The notes: generated by a model from the letters alone, not told the origin. Positions 1 to 7,140 are shown, counted from the first letter of the stretch. The stretch: 10,092 bases of DNA from an uncultured Balneolaceae bacterium (GCA_937982515.1 CALJMB010000006.1:1-10092), one strand, 5' to 3'. Program-made: numbers and translations.

Positions 1-61
1 ATCCATCCCGCCTATCCGCGTAGACCCGCGGCTCACCTGCCGGTGATGTTAAAAACATCCG

Positions 62-685
62 TCAATTGCTTGTATCATCTTGCGTAGTTACCGGGTTACC
101 CGGAATCATGATATGAGCCCACGGTTCGCCCGGATCCATCAGCCAGGGATTGCCCGGCCCGGCAGGTTTCCCTGCAATGCCCGTAGATTGTACAGTTGCA
201 TAGGGTATATATACCACACGCAGCGGTGTTGCTTTACGTACGGTTCCGCTGTAATAGTCAAACCCGTCCTCCGGGCCCGTCAGGCTGTAGAGTGCCATGG
301 GCCTGTCGGGAAGCTTGAGATCGCCCGATTCTATTTCGGATTTCCGCACCCTCATCACTTCCCCCCGGGATTTCCCTTCCGCCCTTAACTCTCTTCCCCG
401 TTTCATAAATGGTTCGAGCTCCCTGAAATAACAGGCTACGTGGAATCTGGAATCGTTGGGATCATCGGCCAGGCAAATCAAATCGCCTGTTCCTTCACGC
501 AGGGAGACTAACTCTCCCTCCTGATTATAGCCCATAACAGCAGCTCCCTGCCGCATCTCATCGGGAGCCGCACTTATGGCTGCTTTAATCTGCTGCTCTT
601 TCGTTGGCAGATTATCCTGCGCCTGAACCAAGGTAACCATGGCCAGAACAATCATCACCGCACTGGATAGACATTTCGTTTTCAT
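62..685 (-). CDS. Secreted protein of unknown function (207 aa)
   Basis: The product starts with a clear Sec-type signal peptide: Lys2 and Lys4, a hydrophobic core at about residues 9-20, and a likely cleavage after VQA (residue 22). The mature protein is about 185 residues with no further membrane segment, so it is probably periplasmic or exported. It has two cysteines in the mature part (Cys71 in LICLADD, Cys85 in HVACYF) that could form a disulfide. A charged helical stretch lies at about 86-118, and the C-terminal third is rich in Gly and Pro, with PWLMDPGEPWAHIMIPG near 180-196. The pattern of a short threonine/glycine-rich turn, a Cys-Asp-Asp segment and a C-terminal AHIM motif loosely recalls uncharacterised secreted proteins of environmental bacteria, but I cannot name a family. 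It stands alone on its strand. The Shine-Dalgarno site is weak (GAAGAA), and no other in-frame ATG suits the signal peptide better. The gene is likely real; its function is unknown. Confidence 0.8.
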   Translation of the reverse strand: MKTKCLSSAVMIVLAMVTLVQAQDNLPTKEQQIKAAISAAPDEMRQGAAVMGYNQEGELVSLREGTGDLICLADDPNDSRFHVACYFRELEPFMKRGRELRAEGKSRGEVMRVRKSEIESGDLKLPDRPMALYSLTGPEDGFDYYSGTVRKATPLRVVYIPYATVQSTGIAGKPAGPGNPWLMDPGEPWAHIMIPGNPVTTQDDTSN

Positions 686-729
686 AGTTTCTTCGGTCTA
701 ATTGAGTTATGTACCCAGAATACTATAAG

Positions 730-739
730 ATTATAGCAA
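730..739 (-). promoter_or_regulatory. Candidate extended -10 promoter of the secreted-protein gene
   Basis: Read on the minus strand this is TTGCTATAAT, an exact TATAAT preceded by TG one base upstream (extended -10 form). It lies about 45 bp upstream of the start codon at 685. No good -35 box is visible at the normal spacing. Promoter rules in this lineage may differ from those of E. coli, so this is only a candidate. Confidence 0.35.
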
Positions 740-1120
740 TATCTACAGGGAAGTGATGCATTTTCACCCTGAATTCTCCCGAAACAGAGCTGTAATGGCT
801 GTATCAGGGCTATTCACAGTTAGCCAACCGGGCTTCTCCTCACGACCGTGCAAACGGACGCGGAGTCGAGATAGGATAATACGATAGAATACGACAGCCC
901 TGCCTTCGAAGTAGGACTAAGGGGGATGATAGCCAGCTCTGTATGGGCTTATACCTTAATCCATCAGGAAACACAATCAACAGAAAACCTTTGGGGACAT
1001 CCTCACCTTCTTTAGCTTACCCGATGCAACGTTATCCTTGCTCAGTATGCGCAGGCCGAAGTTGTAGTTGGTCTAAAGGCACTTGCATTTCTTATCTGGA
1101 CTATCGAAAATGCAGGCGTA

Positions 1121-1150
1121 CTGACAATTGTATATTGCAAAACTTATATT
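1121..1150 (+). promoter_or_regulatory. Candidate promoter for the AraC regulator
   Basis: CTGACA at 1121-1126 and TATATT at 1145-1150 are separated by 18 bp. Each matches the sigma-70 type consensus at five of six positions. Transcription would start near 1157 and leave a leader of about 80 nt before the start codon at 1238. If the host uses the Bacteroidota sigma-A signals instead, this match would be chance. Confidence 0.25.
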
Positions 1151-1237
1151 CGTAAAGTGATGTTAGCATAAATCATATAAGTATTATTGGAATGGTACCC
1201 GCACCTGCACTTTCCACCACCCATAGAATGACAGCGA

Positions 1238-2221
1238 ATGATTTTTGAATTTATCGCACACGCCGACTTTAACTTTCTTGAGAGCTTTGCCGAAACGTTC
1301 GGTCTACCTCAGCACGGCGATACGCTGATTATTCCTGAAAAATTAGGGAAAGGCAGTGTGCGAAATATTGACCTGGGCCCGGACTTCAAGCTCCTTTTTC
1401 ATCACTATACATTCAAAGATGATTTTGTGCTCAGACGCAAAGCGCCCGAAGAGAAAAACGATGTAGTTACTATTATTTTCTATACCACAGCCCTGTCCAA
1501 TAACTTCCTGTCTAACGAAAACAGAGCCTTTACCTGTACTAAACTCTATAACTCGGCTATTGAAATAGCTTCCAACGACTTGAATTCGGAGATCCGGTTT
1601 CCCGCAGGTACCGAGATCCTGTTTACTGTGGTAGGGATCAAAAAGTCCGCTCTTTCAGAACTGTTGACACTCAATGCGTCTTATCCCCTGGTTGAGACCA
1701 TCACCCGGGACAAGTCCAGCTTTCTGTACTATGAAAACATGTGGCCGGATATAGAAAAAATTCTCGAACACCTGGCGTTGATCAATAAGCAAGACCCTCT
1801 GAATAATCTTTACTTTAAGATTAAAGTGCAGGAATTGATTTACCTCTTGTTTAACAAATTGCTCAAAAGGGAGAACCTGCCCCAGCAGGTGATCAGCAAT
1901 GAGGATGCGGAAAAAATGCACACGGTTCGCACAACTATTCTCTCAGATCTGAGCGAGCCGCCCGCACTGGCGGAACTGGCCAGGATGATCGGGATGAGCG
2001 AGACCAAAATGACGGCTCTTTTCAAGCAGGTGTTCGGAGACAGCATCTACAACTACTACCAAAAGGTGCGGATGGGAGAGGCCGCATTTCTGCTCAGGGA
2101 ATCTGACTTTTCGGTTTCTGAGGTGGGCCACCAGCTGGGGTTCACCAACCTGAGCCACTTCAGCCGGTTGTTTAAAAAACACTATGACCTCACTCCTAAA
2201 AAATACTCTTCTGTCGGATAG
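1238..2221 (+). CDS. AraC/XylS-family transcriptional regulator (327 aa)
   Basis: This is a DNA-binding regulator, most likely cytoplasmic, that should respond to a small molecule. The C-terminal 90 residues form the AraC-type double helix-turn-helix. The first HTH lies at about 244-267 (LAELARMIGMSETKMTALFKQ). The second is at about 293-323 and has the family signature GFTNLSHFSRLFKKHYDLTPKKY. The N-terminal 220 residues are a divergent sensor domain, beta-rich at first and then helical (about 165-225), whose ligand I cannot predict. The length is normal for AraC proteins with an N-terminal domain. The ATG at 1238 is preceded by no strong Shine-Dalgarno; an ATG at 1228 is out of frame. It is followed after 82 bp by the alkene reductase on the same strand, so local control of the reductase/dehydrogenase pair is the natural inference, not shown by the sequence. 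Confidence 0.93.
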   Translation: MIFEFIAHADFNFLESFAETFGLPQHGDTLIIPEKLGKGSVRNIDLGPDFKLLFHHYTFKDDFVLRRKAPEEKNDVVTIIFYTTALSNNFLSNENRAFTCTKLYNSAIEIASNDLNSEIRFPAGTEILFTVVGIKKSALSELLTLNASYPLVETITRDKSSFLYYENMWPDIEKILEHLALINKQDPLNNLYFKIKVQELIYLLFNKLLKRENLPQQVISNEDAEKMHTVRTTILSDLSEPPALAELARMIGMSETKMTALFKQVFGDSIYNYYQKVRMGEAAFLLRESDFSVSEVGHQLGFTNLSHFSRLFKKHYDLTPKKYSSVG

Positions 2222-2270
2222 GACTATTTTTTTGGTATATCCGGTTATTTAAGCTCTTCCCTTCCTCTTA

Positions 2271-2302
2271 GCTTTACTTTAAATCGAAACTAAAAGTAAA
2301 GC
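2271..2302 (+). promoter_or_regulatory. Perfect inverted repeat next to the reductase start (operator or mRNA hairpin)
   Basis: GCTTTACTTT at 2271-2280 and its exact reverse complement AAAGTAAAGC at 2293-2302 are separated by 12 bp. The right arm ends 1 bp before the ATG at 2304. The half-site centres are 22 bp apart, about two helical turns, as expected for a dimeric regulator binding one DNA face. The same repeat in mRNA would form a weak AU-rich hairpin covering the ribosome binding region. Either way it is well placed to control the reductase operon. The binding protein is unknown; the upstream AraC regulator is the obvious candidate, although AraC sites are often direct repeats. Confidence 0.5.
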
Positions 2303-2303
2303 C

Positions 2304-3386
2304 ATGAAAAAATTATTAGCTCCTTTCAATAAAAACAGCCTGAACCTGAAGAATCATATTGTGATGGCGCCCATGACCCGCTCGCGGGCTGTCAACAACC
2401 TGCCCGGCGATTTAAGTGCCGAGTATTACCACCAGCGTTCCGGAGCGGGCCTGATCATCACCGAAGGAACAGCCCCCTCTCCCGAGGCACTCGGCTACCC
2501 GCGCATCCCCGGCATCTATTCTGCCCGGCAGACCGAGGCCTGGCAAAAAATTACGGAACGGGTGCACCGGGAAGGCAGCAAGATTTTTCTTCAACTGATG
2601 CACACCGGCCGGATTGCGCACACCGATAATCTGCCGGACGGAATGCAACCGGTGGGACCCAGCAATATTGCCGCAGATGGAGAAATCTTTACCGACACAG
2701 CGGGGCCACAGCCGCACACCCCTCCGATCGCGTTAACCAAAGCCGGAATACAGAAGGTCACAGACAGCTTTGCGCAAGCTGCCGAAAATGCCATGGCCGC
2801 CGGCTTTGACGGTGTGGAAATCCATGGCGCGAATGGCTACCTGGTAGAGCAATTTTTGAACCCACATGTGAATACCCGCACGGACGAGTACGGGGGTAGC
2901 ATAGAAAACCGAAGCCGCTTTGCCGTTGAAGTAATGCAGGCCCTTACCCGTGCCATCGGCAAAGAACACGTGGGCATACGGTTCTCTCCATTTTCAACTC
3001 TTGGCGACCTGAAAGCCTACGATGAAGAGGAGGTCCACAAGACCTATACCTATCTCTCCAGAAAAGCGGAAGAGATCGGAATGGCGTATATCCACATTGG
3101 CGCCAATGGCCAGACTCCACAAGAGACTTATGACGCCATCCGGGCAGCCTATGCCGGTATTATTATTCTTTGTAACGGACTTACTCCGGAAACGGCTGAA
3201 CAGAAACTGCAAGAGGGTTTTGCCGACCTGGTAGCGTTTGGGCGTTCATTTTTAGCTAACCCCGACTTTGTGGAACGCATCCGGGAACACGCCCCTCTTA
3301 ACGATGTTGATTTCAATACGCTCTACACCCCCGGTGCAGAGGGCTATACCGACTATCCCACACTTGCCGAGGTGGCCACTGAATAA
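2304..3386 (+). CDS. Alkene reductase, Old Yellow Enzyme family (NemA-like, 360 aa)
   Basis: This FMN-dependent flavoprotein of the OYE family would use NAD(P)H to reduce C=C bonds conjugated to carbonyl or nitro groups; family members also act on nitroesters and N-ethylmaleimide. The TIM-barrel is complete and close to the usual 360-370 residues. Visible landmarks are MAPMTRSR at 21-28 (FMN phosphate and flavin contacts), EGTAPSPEALGYP at 54-66, QLMHTGR at 97-103, and the substrate-binding pair His174/Asn177 in IHGANGYL with the proton-donor tyrosine Tyr179. Further ones are NRSRF at 202-206, IRFSP at 225-229 and LVAFGRSFLANPDF at 309-322 (phosphate-binding end of the barrel). The protein has no signal peptide and should be cytosolic. 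The start ATG has only a weak A-rich ribosome site and abuts an inverted repeat. The dehydrogenase gene begins 21 bp after its stop, so the two form an operon. The natural substrate cannot be read from the sequence. Confidence 0.95.
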   Translation: MKKLLAPFNKNSLNLKNHIVMAPMTRSRAVNNLPGDLSAEYYHQRSGAGLIITEGTAPSPEALGYPRIPGIYSARQTEAWQKITERVHREGSKIFLQLMHTGRIAHTDNLPDGMQPVGPSNIAADGEIFTDTAGPQPHTPPIALTKAGIQKVTDSFAQAAENAMAAGFDGVEIHGANGYLVEQFLNPHVNTRTDEYGGSIENRSRFAVEVMQALTRAIGKEHVGIRFSPFSTLGDLKAYDEEEVHKTYTYLSRKAEEIGMAYIHIGANGQTPQETYDAIRAAYAGIIILCNGLTPETAEQKLQEGFADLVAFGRSFLANPDFVERIREHAPLNDVDFNTLYTPGAEGYTDYPTLAEVATE

Positions 3387-3407
3387 CTAATTACAAGACT
3401 TCCAACA

Positions 3408-4154
3408 ATGAAAAACTTATCTAATAAAGTTGCCGTCATTACCGGGGCTGCCGGTGGTATCGGCACGGAGCTCACCAAACGTTTTCTAGATGAAGGGGCG
3501 CGAGTAGCTGCCACGGATATCTCAACAGAAGCACTGGAGAAGCTGGCTGCCGGGCTGGGCCGGCCTGAGAACCTTTTTACCGTAAAGGCAGACATAAGCA
3601 GCGAAGAAAGTTCCAACTTTTTGTACGAACAGGTAGCTCAAAAGTGGAATGCTGCAGATATTGTCGTCAACAATGCAGGCTGGTTTCCATTTACCGGATT
3701 TGACCAAATGACCTATGAAGACTGGCGTAAAGTAATGGAAATAAACCTGGATGGAACATTCCTGATTACCAAAAGTCTGCTTCCTCTGTTAAAAGAGAGC
3801 CCGGCCGGGCGCATCATCAACATTGCATCCGGCAGTTATTTTGACCCTCCGGCAGGACAAAGCCACTATGTCGCCGCCAAGGCCGGTGTCATCGGGCTTA
3901 CACGGGCTTTGGCTGTAGAGCTGGGCGATCTTAACATCACCGTAAACGCTATAACGCCCGGTTTGACGTCAACACCCGCTGTCGTGAATTCTTTTCCTGC
4001 GGAATTGATCGATAAACTGGCGCAACAGGGGGCTATTAAGCGGAGGCAACTCTCCCAGGACCTGGTGGGGGCTATCGCCTTTCTGGCTTCTGAGGATGCC
4101 TCATTTATCACCGGGCAAACCATCAATATAGATGGCGGAAGAAGCTTTATTTAA
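3408..4154 (+). CDS. Short-chain dehydrogenase/reductase, classical SDR (248 aa)
   Basis: This is a cytosolic NAD(P)(H)-dependent oxidoreductase interconverting an alcohol and a carbonyl. It has every hallmark of classical SDRs at normal length: cofactor motif TGAAGGIG at 12-19, Asp62 in ADIS, NNAG at 88-91, Asn113, catalytic Ser141, Tyr154 and Lys158 (SHYVAAKAG), the PG turn at 184-185, and the C-terminal TGQTINIDGG at 235-244. Asp37 at the end of the second strand (VAATDIS) favours NAD(H) over NADP(H) by the usual family rule. The annotation resembles FabG-like enzymes, but no acyl carrier protein or other fatty-acid gene is nearby, so a ketoacyl-ACP role is not supported. It follows the alkene reductase by 21 bp and may act on the same compound, before or after C=C reduction. 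No Shine-Dalgarno is visible before the ATG, as is common in Bacteroidota. Confidence 0.95.
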   Translation: MKNLSNKVAVITGAAGGIGTELTKRFLDEGARVAATDISTEALEKLAAGLGRPENLFTVKADISSEESSNFLYEQVAQKWNAADIVVNNAGWFPFTGFDQMTYEDWRKVMEINLDGTFLITKSLLPLLKESPAGRIINIASGSYFDPPAGQSHYVAAKAGVIGLTRALAVELGDLNITVNAITPGLTSTPAVVNSFPAELIDKLAQQGAIKRRQLSQDLVGAIAFLASEDASFITGQTINIDGGRSFI

Positions 4155-4184
4155 GAACAAACGAGTTGTACCGGGGTTCCGCCG

Positions 4185-4219
4185 CCTGGCCGAATATAGC
4201 TCCGTTCAGGCCAGGGCTT
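4185..4219 (+). terminator. Possible weak terminator at the convergent dehydrogenase/GMC junction
   Basis: CCTGGCC (4185-4191) and GGCCAGG (4209-4215) form a 7-bp stem with a 17-nt loop, followed by GCTTT(T) on the plus strand. It lies 30 bp after the dehydrogenase stop, and its right arm is inside the last codons of the convergent GMC gene. The loop is long and the T run short, so efficiency is doubtful. On the minus strand no T run follows. Confidence 0.35.
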
Positions 4220-5840
4220 TTACCAGGTCGGCTCCTTTCTCGCCGATCATCAAAACGGCGGCGTTGATATTGCCCGAAATAATGGTTGGCATCACGGATG
4301 CATCGATAACCCTGAGCTTATCCACCCCGTGCACCCGCAGCTGTGGATCGACTACCGCCATATCGTCTTTACCCATGCGGGCGGTGCCACAGTAGTGGAA
4401 GCCGGTATCGGAGTGCTCCCGAATATAATCGAGCAGGCCTTCGTCGGTGTCACCATCGGGCCCCGGCGCTATTTCTTTGATATCATACTTCTTTGGCATA
4501 GCGGCGGCAACCTCTTTAGCCATTTTCATACCGGCCATGACGGTACGGACATCCTCCTCTTCGGTCAGATGATTGAACAGATAGGACGGACTGGCTTTGG
4601 AGTCGGACGAGGTAATACGTACACGTCCGCGGCTGACGGGCCGGTTCTGGTACATACCCAGCCGGAACCCTGAGAAGTCGGCGAGATCCCATCCCTTCTC
4701 TCCCGGCATAAACGGAAGGAAATGCAGGTGGAGGTCGGGGGTCTGGATATCCGGACGCGTTTTAACATACGCGCCGGCGAGTGATGCGCCGATAGTGAGC
4801 GGACCATTGCGTGGCCCGAGGTAGTAGTTGATTCCCGCTTTGGCCTGTGCAAACATGCTTCCAACCTGCTTGTTCAGCGTATGCTCGCTCGAGGTGGAGT
4901 ACTTGCGGCCCACCTGTACATGATCGATCAGGTTCTCGCCTACACCCTTCAGCTCGTGTACAACGTCAATGCCATGGCGCCTGAGCAGGTCTGCCGGTCC
5001 GATACCTGACAGCTGGAGCAGCTGAGGCGTCTGGAGAGCGCCCGCGCTCAGAATCACCTCACGGCCGGCCCGGGCACGATGGAGCTGCCCGCCTCGCTCA
5101 TAGACCACACCCGTCGCCGTCTTGTTCTCGAACTCAACCTTTGTGACGTATGCCTCCGTCAGAATATGCAGGTTCGGGCGGTCTCGGTTTGGCCTGATAT
5201 AGCTGAGAGATGTGGATGAACGCCGCCCGTTCCATGTTGCCAGATCCCAATACCCGGCGCCTTCTATATTTTCTCTGTTGAAGTCGTCGTTTCGGGGGAT
5301 GTTAAAGACATTCACAGCCGTTTTGATGAAGTCATCCGCAAGGGGATTCTTCCAGCCGGCCGGTTCCACCCCGATCGGGCCTTCACCGCCATGATATTCA
5401 TCCGACCCGCGATGATCGCGCTCATACCTCTTGAAATAGGGCAGCACATCTTCATAGCCCCATCCATCGGCTCCTTTCTCCTCCCACGTGTTGTAATCTT
5501 CCGGGCCGCCCCGTACATGCACCAGTCCGTTGATGGAACTGGACCCTCCGATCAGCTTACCGTGGGGGAGCTGGTATTGTTTGCCATTGAGGCCGGGCTC
5601 TGGTTCCGTCATATGCTCCCACCACATATATCTTTCGTCGAACAAAATCTTTGCAAAGCCCAGCGGTATCCGAGACCATACGCTGTTGTCTTCCGGCCCG
5701 GCCTCGATGAGTAACACCTCCGTGCCGGGATCTTCGCTCAGCCTGGCTGCGACAATCGCTCCGGCCGAACCGGCCCCTACAATGATATAATCAAACCGGT
5801 TGGATCCGTTTGATCGGATACTCGAATCTTCATTATTCAT
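4206..5840 (-). CDS. GMC-family FAD-dependent oxidoreductase (choline dehydrogenase-like, 544 aa)
   Basis: This glucose-methanol-choline family flavoenzyme oxidises an alcohol to an aldehyde or ketone and passes electrons from FAD to oxygen or a membrane acceptor. The N-terminal FAD site reads GAGSAG (22-27), with Glu46 in LLIEAG for the ribose. The first GMC signature is at 93-111 (HGKLIGGSSSINGLVHVRG) and the second near 265-281 (SAGALQTPQLLQLSGIGP). The C-terminal catalytic region has His482 in GFHYCGTARMG and Asn526 in SGNINAAVLMIGEKGAD, the His-Asn pair used by choline oxidase/dehydrogenase types. Length is typical. There is no signal peptide or Tat motif, so it is probably cytosolic. 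Sequence style (WWEHMTEPEPGLNGKQ) fits the broad choline dehydrogenase/AlkJ/PEG-dehydrogenase group; the substrate is not determined, and no betaine genes are nearby. A GAGG ribosome site (5845-5848) four bases from the ATG supports the start. It is convergent with the dehydrogenase gene. Confidence 0.94.
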   Translation of the reverse strand: MNNEDSSIRSNGSNRFDYIIVGAGSAGAIVAARLSEDPGTEVLLIEAGPEDNSVWSRIPLGFAKILFDERYMWWEHMTEPEPGLNGKQYQLPHGKLIGGSSSINGLVHVRGGPEDYNTWEEKGADGWGYEDVLPYFKRYERDHRGSDEYHGGEGPIGVEPAGWKNPLADDFIKTAVNVFNIPRNDDFNRENIEGAGYWDLATWNGRRSSTSLSYIRPNRDRPNLHILTEAYVTKVEFENKTATGVVYERGGQLHRARAGREVILSAGALQTPQLLQLSGIGPADLLRRHGIDVVHELKGVGENLIDHVQVGRKYSTSSEHTLNKQVGSMFAQAKAGINYYLGPRNGPLTIGASLAGAYVKTRPDIQTPDLHLHFLPFMPGEKGWDLADFSGFRLGMYQNRPVSRGRVRITSSDSKASPSYLFNHLTEEEDVRTVMAGMKMAKEVAAAMPKKYDIKEIAPGPDGDTDEGLLDYIREHSDTGFHYCGTARMGKDDMAVVDPQLRVHGVDKLRVIDASVMPTIISGNINAAVLMIGEKGADLVKALA

Positions 5841-5844
5841 GTGA

Positions 5845-5848
5845 CCTC
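5845..5848 (-). promoter_or_regulatory. Shine-Dalgarno site of the GMC oxidoreductase gene
   Basis: GAGG on the minus strand, four bases before the ATG at 5840. It supports the chosen start and gives a 17-residue polar N-terminal extension before the FAD domain. Confidence 0.5.
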
Positions 5849-6107
5849 GGATTTAGTACTGCCTGATTTTATTTGATATACGTTCGGGCTAATAAATACA
5901 CCGCTAAGCACCCCCCTTTGGGGGAGGCTTCTTCCCGCCTGTTTTATAAGCTCTTATCCCGAGCTCACAGTATTTAATATAGAACCATCTCAACTTGTTC
6001 CCCTCCTATACCTGCCAGATTAAGACCTCCGGGTTCTTACTGTGAACTCACTTGGCGCCGGAACTGATGCATACCCCGGCGGTTCAAAGCAAAAATACGC
6101 ATCAAAA

Positions 6108-6112
6108 GAGAG
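6108..6112 (+). promoter_or_regulatory. Ribosome binding site deciding the OBAP lipoprotein start
   Basis: GAGAG in an AAAAGAGAGA context, seven bases before the ATG at 6120. A GTG at 6042 opens the same frame but would put 26 polar residues ahead of the signal peptide and has no ribosome site, so the ATG at 6120 is preferred. Confidence 0.5.
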
Positions 6113-6119
6113 ACTCATC

Positions 6120-6947
6120 ATGACAACTACCCACAAGCGGCAAAACGGACCGGTAACACAGCGACTTCTTCACTATATAGGCCTGATATGTGCATCTATA
6201 ATTTTGATGGCTCCGGCCGGATGCAGCGACACAGAGCCAGCCAAAGAGCCTCCGGGCCGGGACGAATCTGCCAAGACCAAACTGTTGGAAGGTGGCTCTG
6301 CAGCTCTGCAAACCGATGACCCGCTGGATCCTATGGATGTGTACCTTGTAGGCTTTCATCCGATGAAGGAAGACCCCGCCCATCAGATGGAGGCGCACCA
6401 TTTCTGCAACCAGGTGAATGAAGATTTTGCCCAGTGTGTGCTCTTTGACGGCAATACGGAAGGCGCGAACCTCACGGGTATCGAGTACATCATCTCCGAA
6501 AAGTTGTTTGAATCACTGCCAGAGGAAGAAAAGCCGTACTGGCACCCTCACAACTACGAAATTCTATCGGGACAGCTGGTGGCTCCCGGCCTGCCGGATG
6601 TAGCCGAAAAGGAGCTGATGCAAGGCAAGATGAACAGCTACGGCAAAACCTGGCATGTGTGGAGCACCAAAACGGCCGGGCAGGAAGGCGACAGGTTGCC
6701 GATGGGCGACCCCATGCTGGCCTGGTCGTTTAACCGCGACGGCGAAGCCCGAAAGGGGCTGGTGGAAAACAGAGATAAGCGGATGGATATCGATAGCCAA
6801 GAAACTCGGCAAGAACGAAAAGACCTCATCCCCATGGCCAACCCGCAAATGGGGGTGGATGCGCTGAAAGGTAAGTTCGGAGGATCTGCCCAATCCATAG
6901 AAGGAGTACAAGACGTACGTTCAGGCTCCTCCGGCCGGAAAGAATAG
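6120..6947 (+). CDS. Lipoprotein with OBAP/DUF1264 (oil body-associated protein-like) domain (275 aa)
   Basis: Counting from the ATG at 6120, residues 1-34 are a lipoprotein signal peptide: basic start (HKRQ, QR), hydrophobic LLHYIGLICASIILM, then APAGC with Cys35 as the likely lipidated residue. The following residues SDTEPAKEPP form a flexible acidic linker. The domain at about 70-205 matches the OBAP family (DUF1264), first known from plant seed oil bodies but also common in bacteria, where its role is unknown. Landmarks are EAHHFC with His93, His94 and Cys96, EDFAQCVLFD with Cys106, GIEYIISEKLFESLPEEEKPYWHPHNYE at about 120-147, LVAPGLPDVAE, and SYGKTWHVW near 173-181. The conserved His and Cys residues could bind a metal; this is inference. 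The last 70 residues are charged and low in structure. The protein should sit in the outer membrane or at the cell surface. It is divergent from the GMC oxidoreductase. Confidence 0.88.
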   Translation: MTTTHKRQNGPVTQRLLHYIGLICASIILMAPAGCSDTEPAKEPPGRDESAKTKLLEGGSAALQTDDPLDPMDVYLVGFHPMKEDPAHQMEAHHFCNQVNEDFAQCVLFDGNTEGANLTGIEYIISEKLFESLPEEEKPYWHPHNYEILSGQLVAPGLPDVAEKELMQGKMNSYGKTWHVWSTKTAGQEGDRLPMGDPMLAWSFNRDGEARKGLVENRDKRMDIDSQETRQERKDLIPMANPQMGVDALKGKFGGSAQSIEGVQDVRSGSSGRKE

Positions 6948-6970
6948 CCCGGAATAGAGGGAATGGAACC

Positions 6971-6984
6971 CGGATGCCGCGGAT
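6971..6984 (+). repeat. CGGAT-type dispersed motif, copy 1
   Basis: The 14-mer CGGATGCCGCGGAT occurs here and again at 9561-9574, each time shortly after a GGAA(C)-containing segment. Here it continues with further CGGAT units (…CCTGCGGATGG). It is likely a fragment of a dispersed intergenic repeat. Confidence 0.5.
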
Positions 6985-7053
6985 CCTGCGGATGGCCGCA
7001 GACCGGTAAAAACCACCGGTTGCAAGCTGAAAGCAAAACCCTTTGAGCCACAC

Positions 7054-7086
7054 ACTGATCCGATCACTCCAAGTGATCAGATCAGT
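7054..7086. repeat. 33-bp hairpin containing four GATC sites
   Basis: The 15-base arms 7054-7068 and 7072-7086 are reverse complements except for one C/A mismatch (7061/7079), with a 3-base loop CCA. GATC occurs at 7057-7060, 7062-7065, 7075-7078 and 7080-7083. No T run follows on either strand (AAAAG on plus, GTGTG on minus), so it does not look like an intrinsic terminator even though it lies between convergent genes. Confidence 0.7.
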
Positions 7087-7140
7087 AAAAGAGCCAAACC
7101 TTTTCACCTTTCACAAACCAGGTCAGGCTTACCAATAGTG

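Larger units (their letters stand above)
686..1237. other. Gene-free intergenic region
   Basis: This stretch of about 550 bp separates the divergent secreted-protein gene and the AraC regulator. I find no convincing gene, tRNA or terminator. One plus-strand open frame (943-1155) encodes a Cys/Ser/Arg-rich sequence without any recognisable domain and is not accepted. On the minus strand, 977-1072 stays open for 31 codons between stops and reads like protein (NYNFGLRILSKDN), but has no usable start. It could be a decayed gene fragment. Confidence 0.6.
5841..6119. other. Divergent intergenic region with C5-TTT-G5 hairpin
   Basis: These 279 bp lie between the divergent GMC and OBAP-lipoprotein genes and should hold both promoters, but I cannot assign either with confidence. 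An A/T-rich stretch at about 5865-5900 is the likeliest position for the GMC promoter. CCCCC (5912-5916), TTT, GGGGG (5920-5924) makes a compact hairpin, with GC/GGC further out that could extend it. It lacks a T run in either direction, so it resembles the C-rich/G-rich palindromes elsewhere in this window more than a terminator. Confidence 0.5.

Noticed and set aside
45..59. GATGTT-AAA-AACATC hairpin just after the stop of the secreted-protein gene
   Set aside because: Only six mostly A/T pairs and no T run on the minus strand, so it is not called a terminator.
977..1072. 31-codon minus-strand stretch that reads like protein (NYNFGLRILSKDN)
   Set aside because: It is bounded by stops, has no usable start codon, and the neighbouring frames cannot be joined to extend it convincingly. 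A decayed gene is possible but unsupported.
943..1155. 70-codon open frame on the plus strand upstream of the AraC gene
   Set aside because: Cys/Ser/Arg-rich product with no domain, no ribosome site and no codon pattern like the real genes; treated as chance.
3408..4154. Calling the SDR FabG (3-ketoacyl-ACP reductase)
   Set aside because: Similarity to FabG is shared by most classical SDRs, Asp37 favours NAD(H) where FabG is usually NADPH-dependent, and no fatty-acid synthesis genes are adjacent.
6042..6119. Upstream GTG start for the OBAP lipoprotein
   Set aside because: It would add 26 polar residues before the signal peptide and has no ribosome site; the ATG at 6120 has GAGAG at good spacing.
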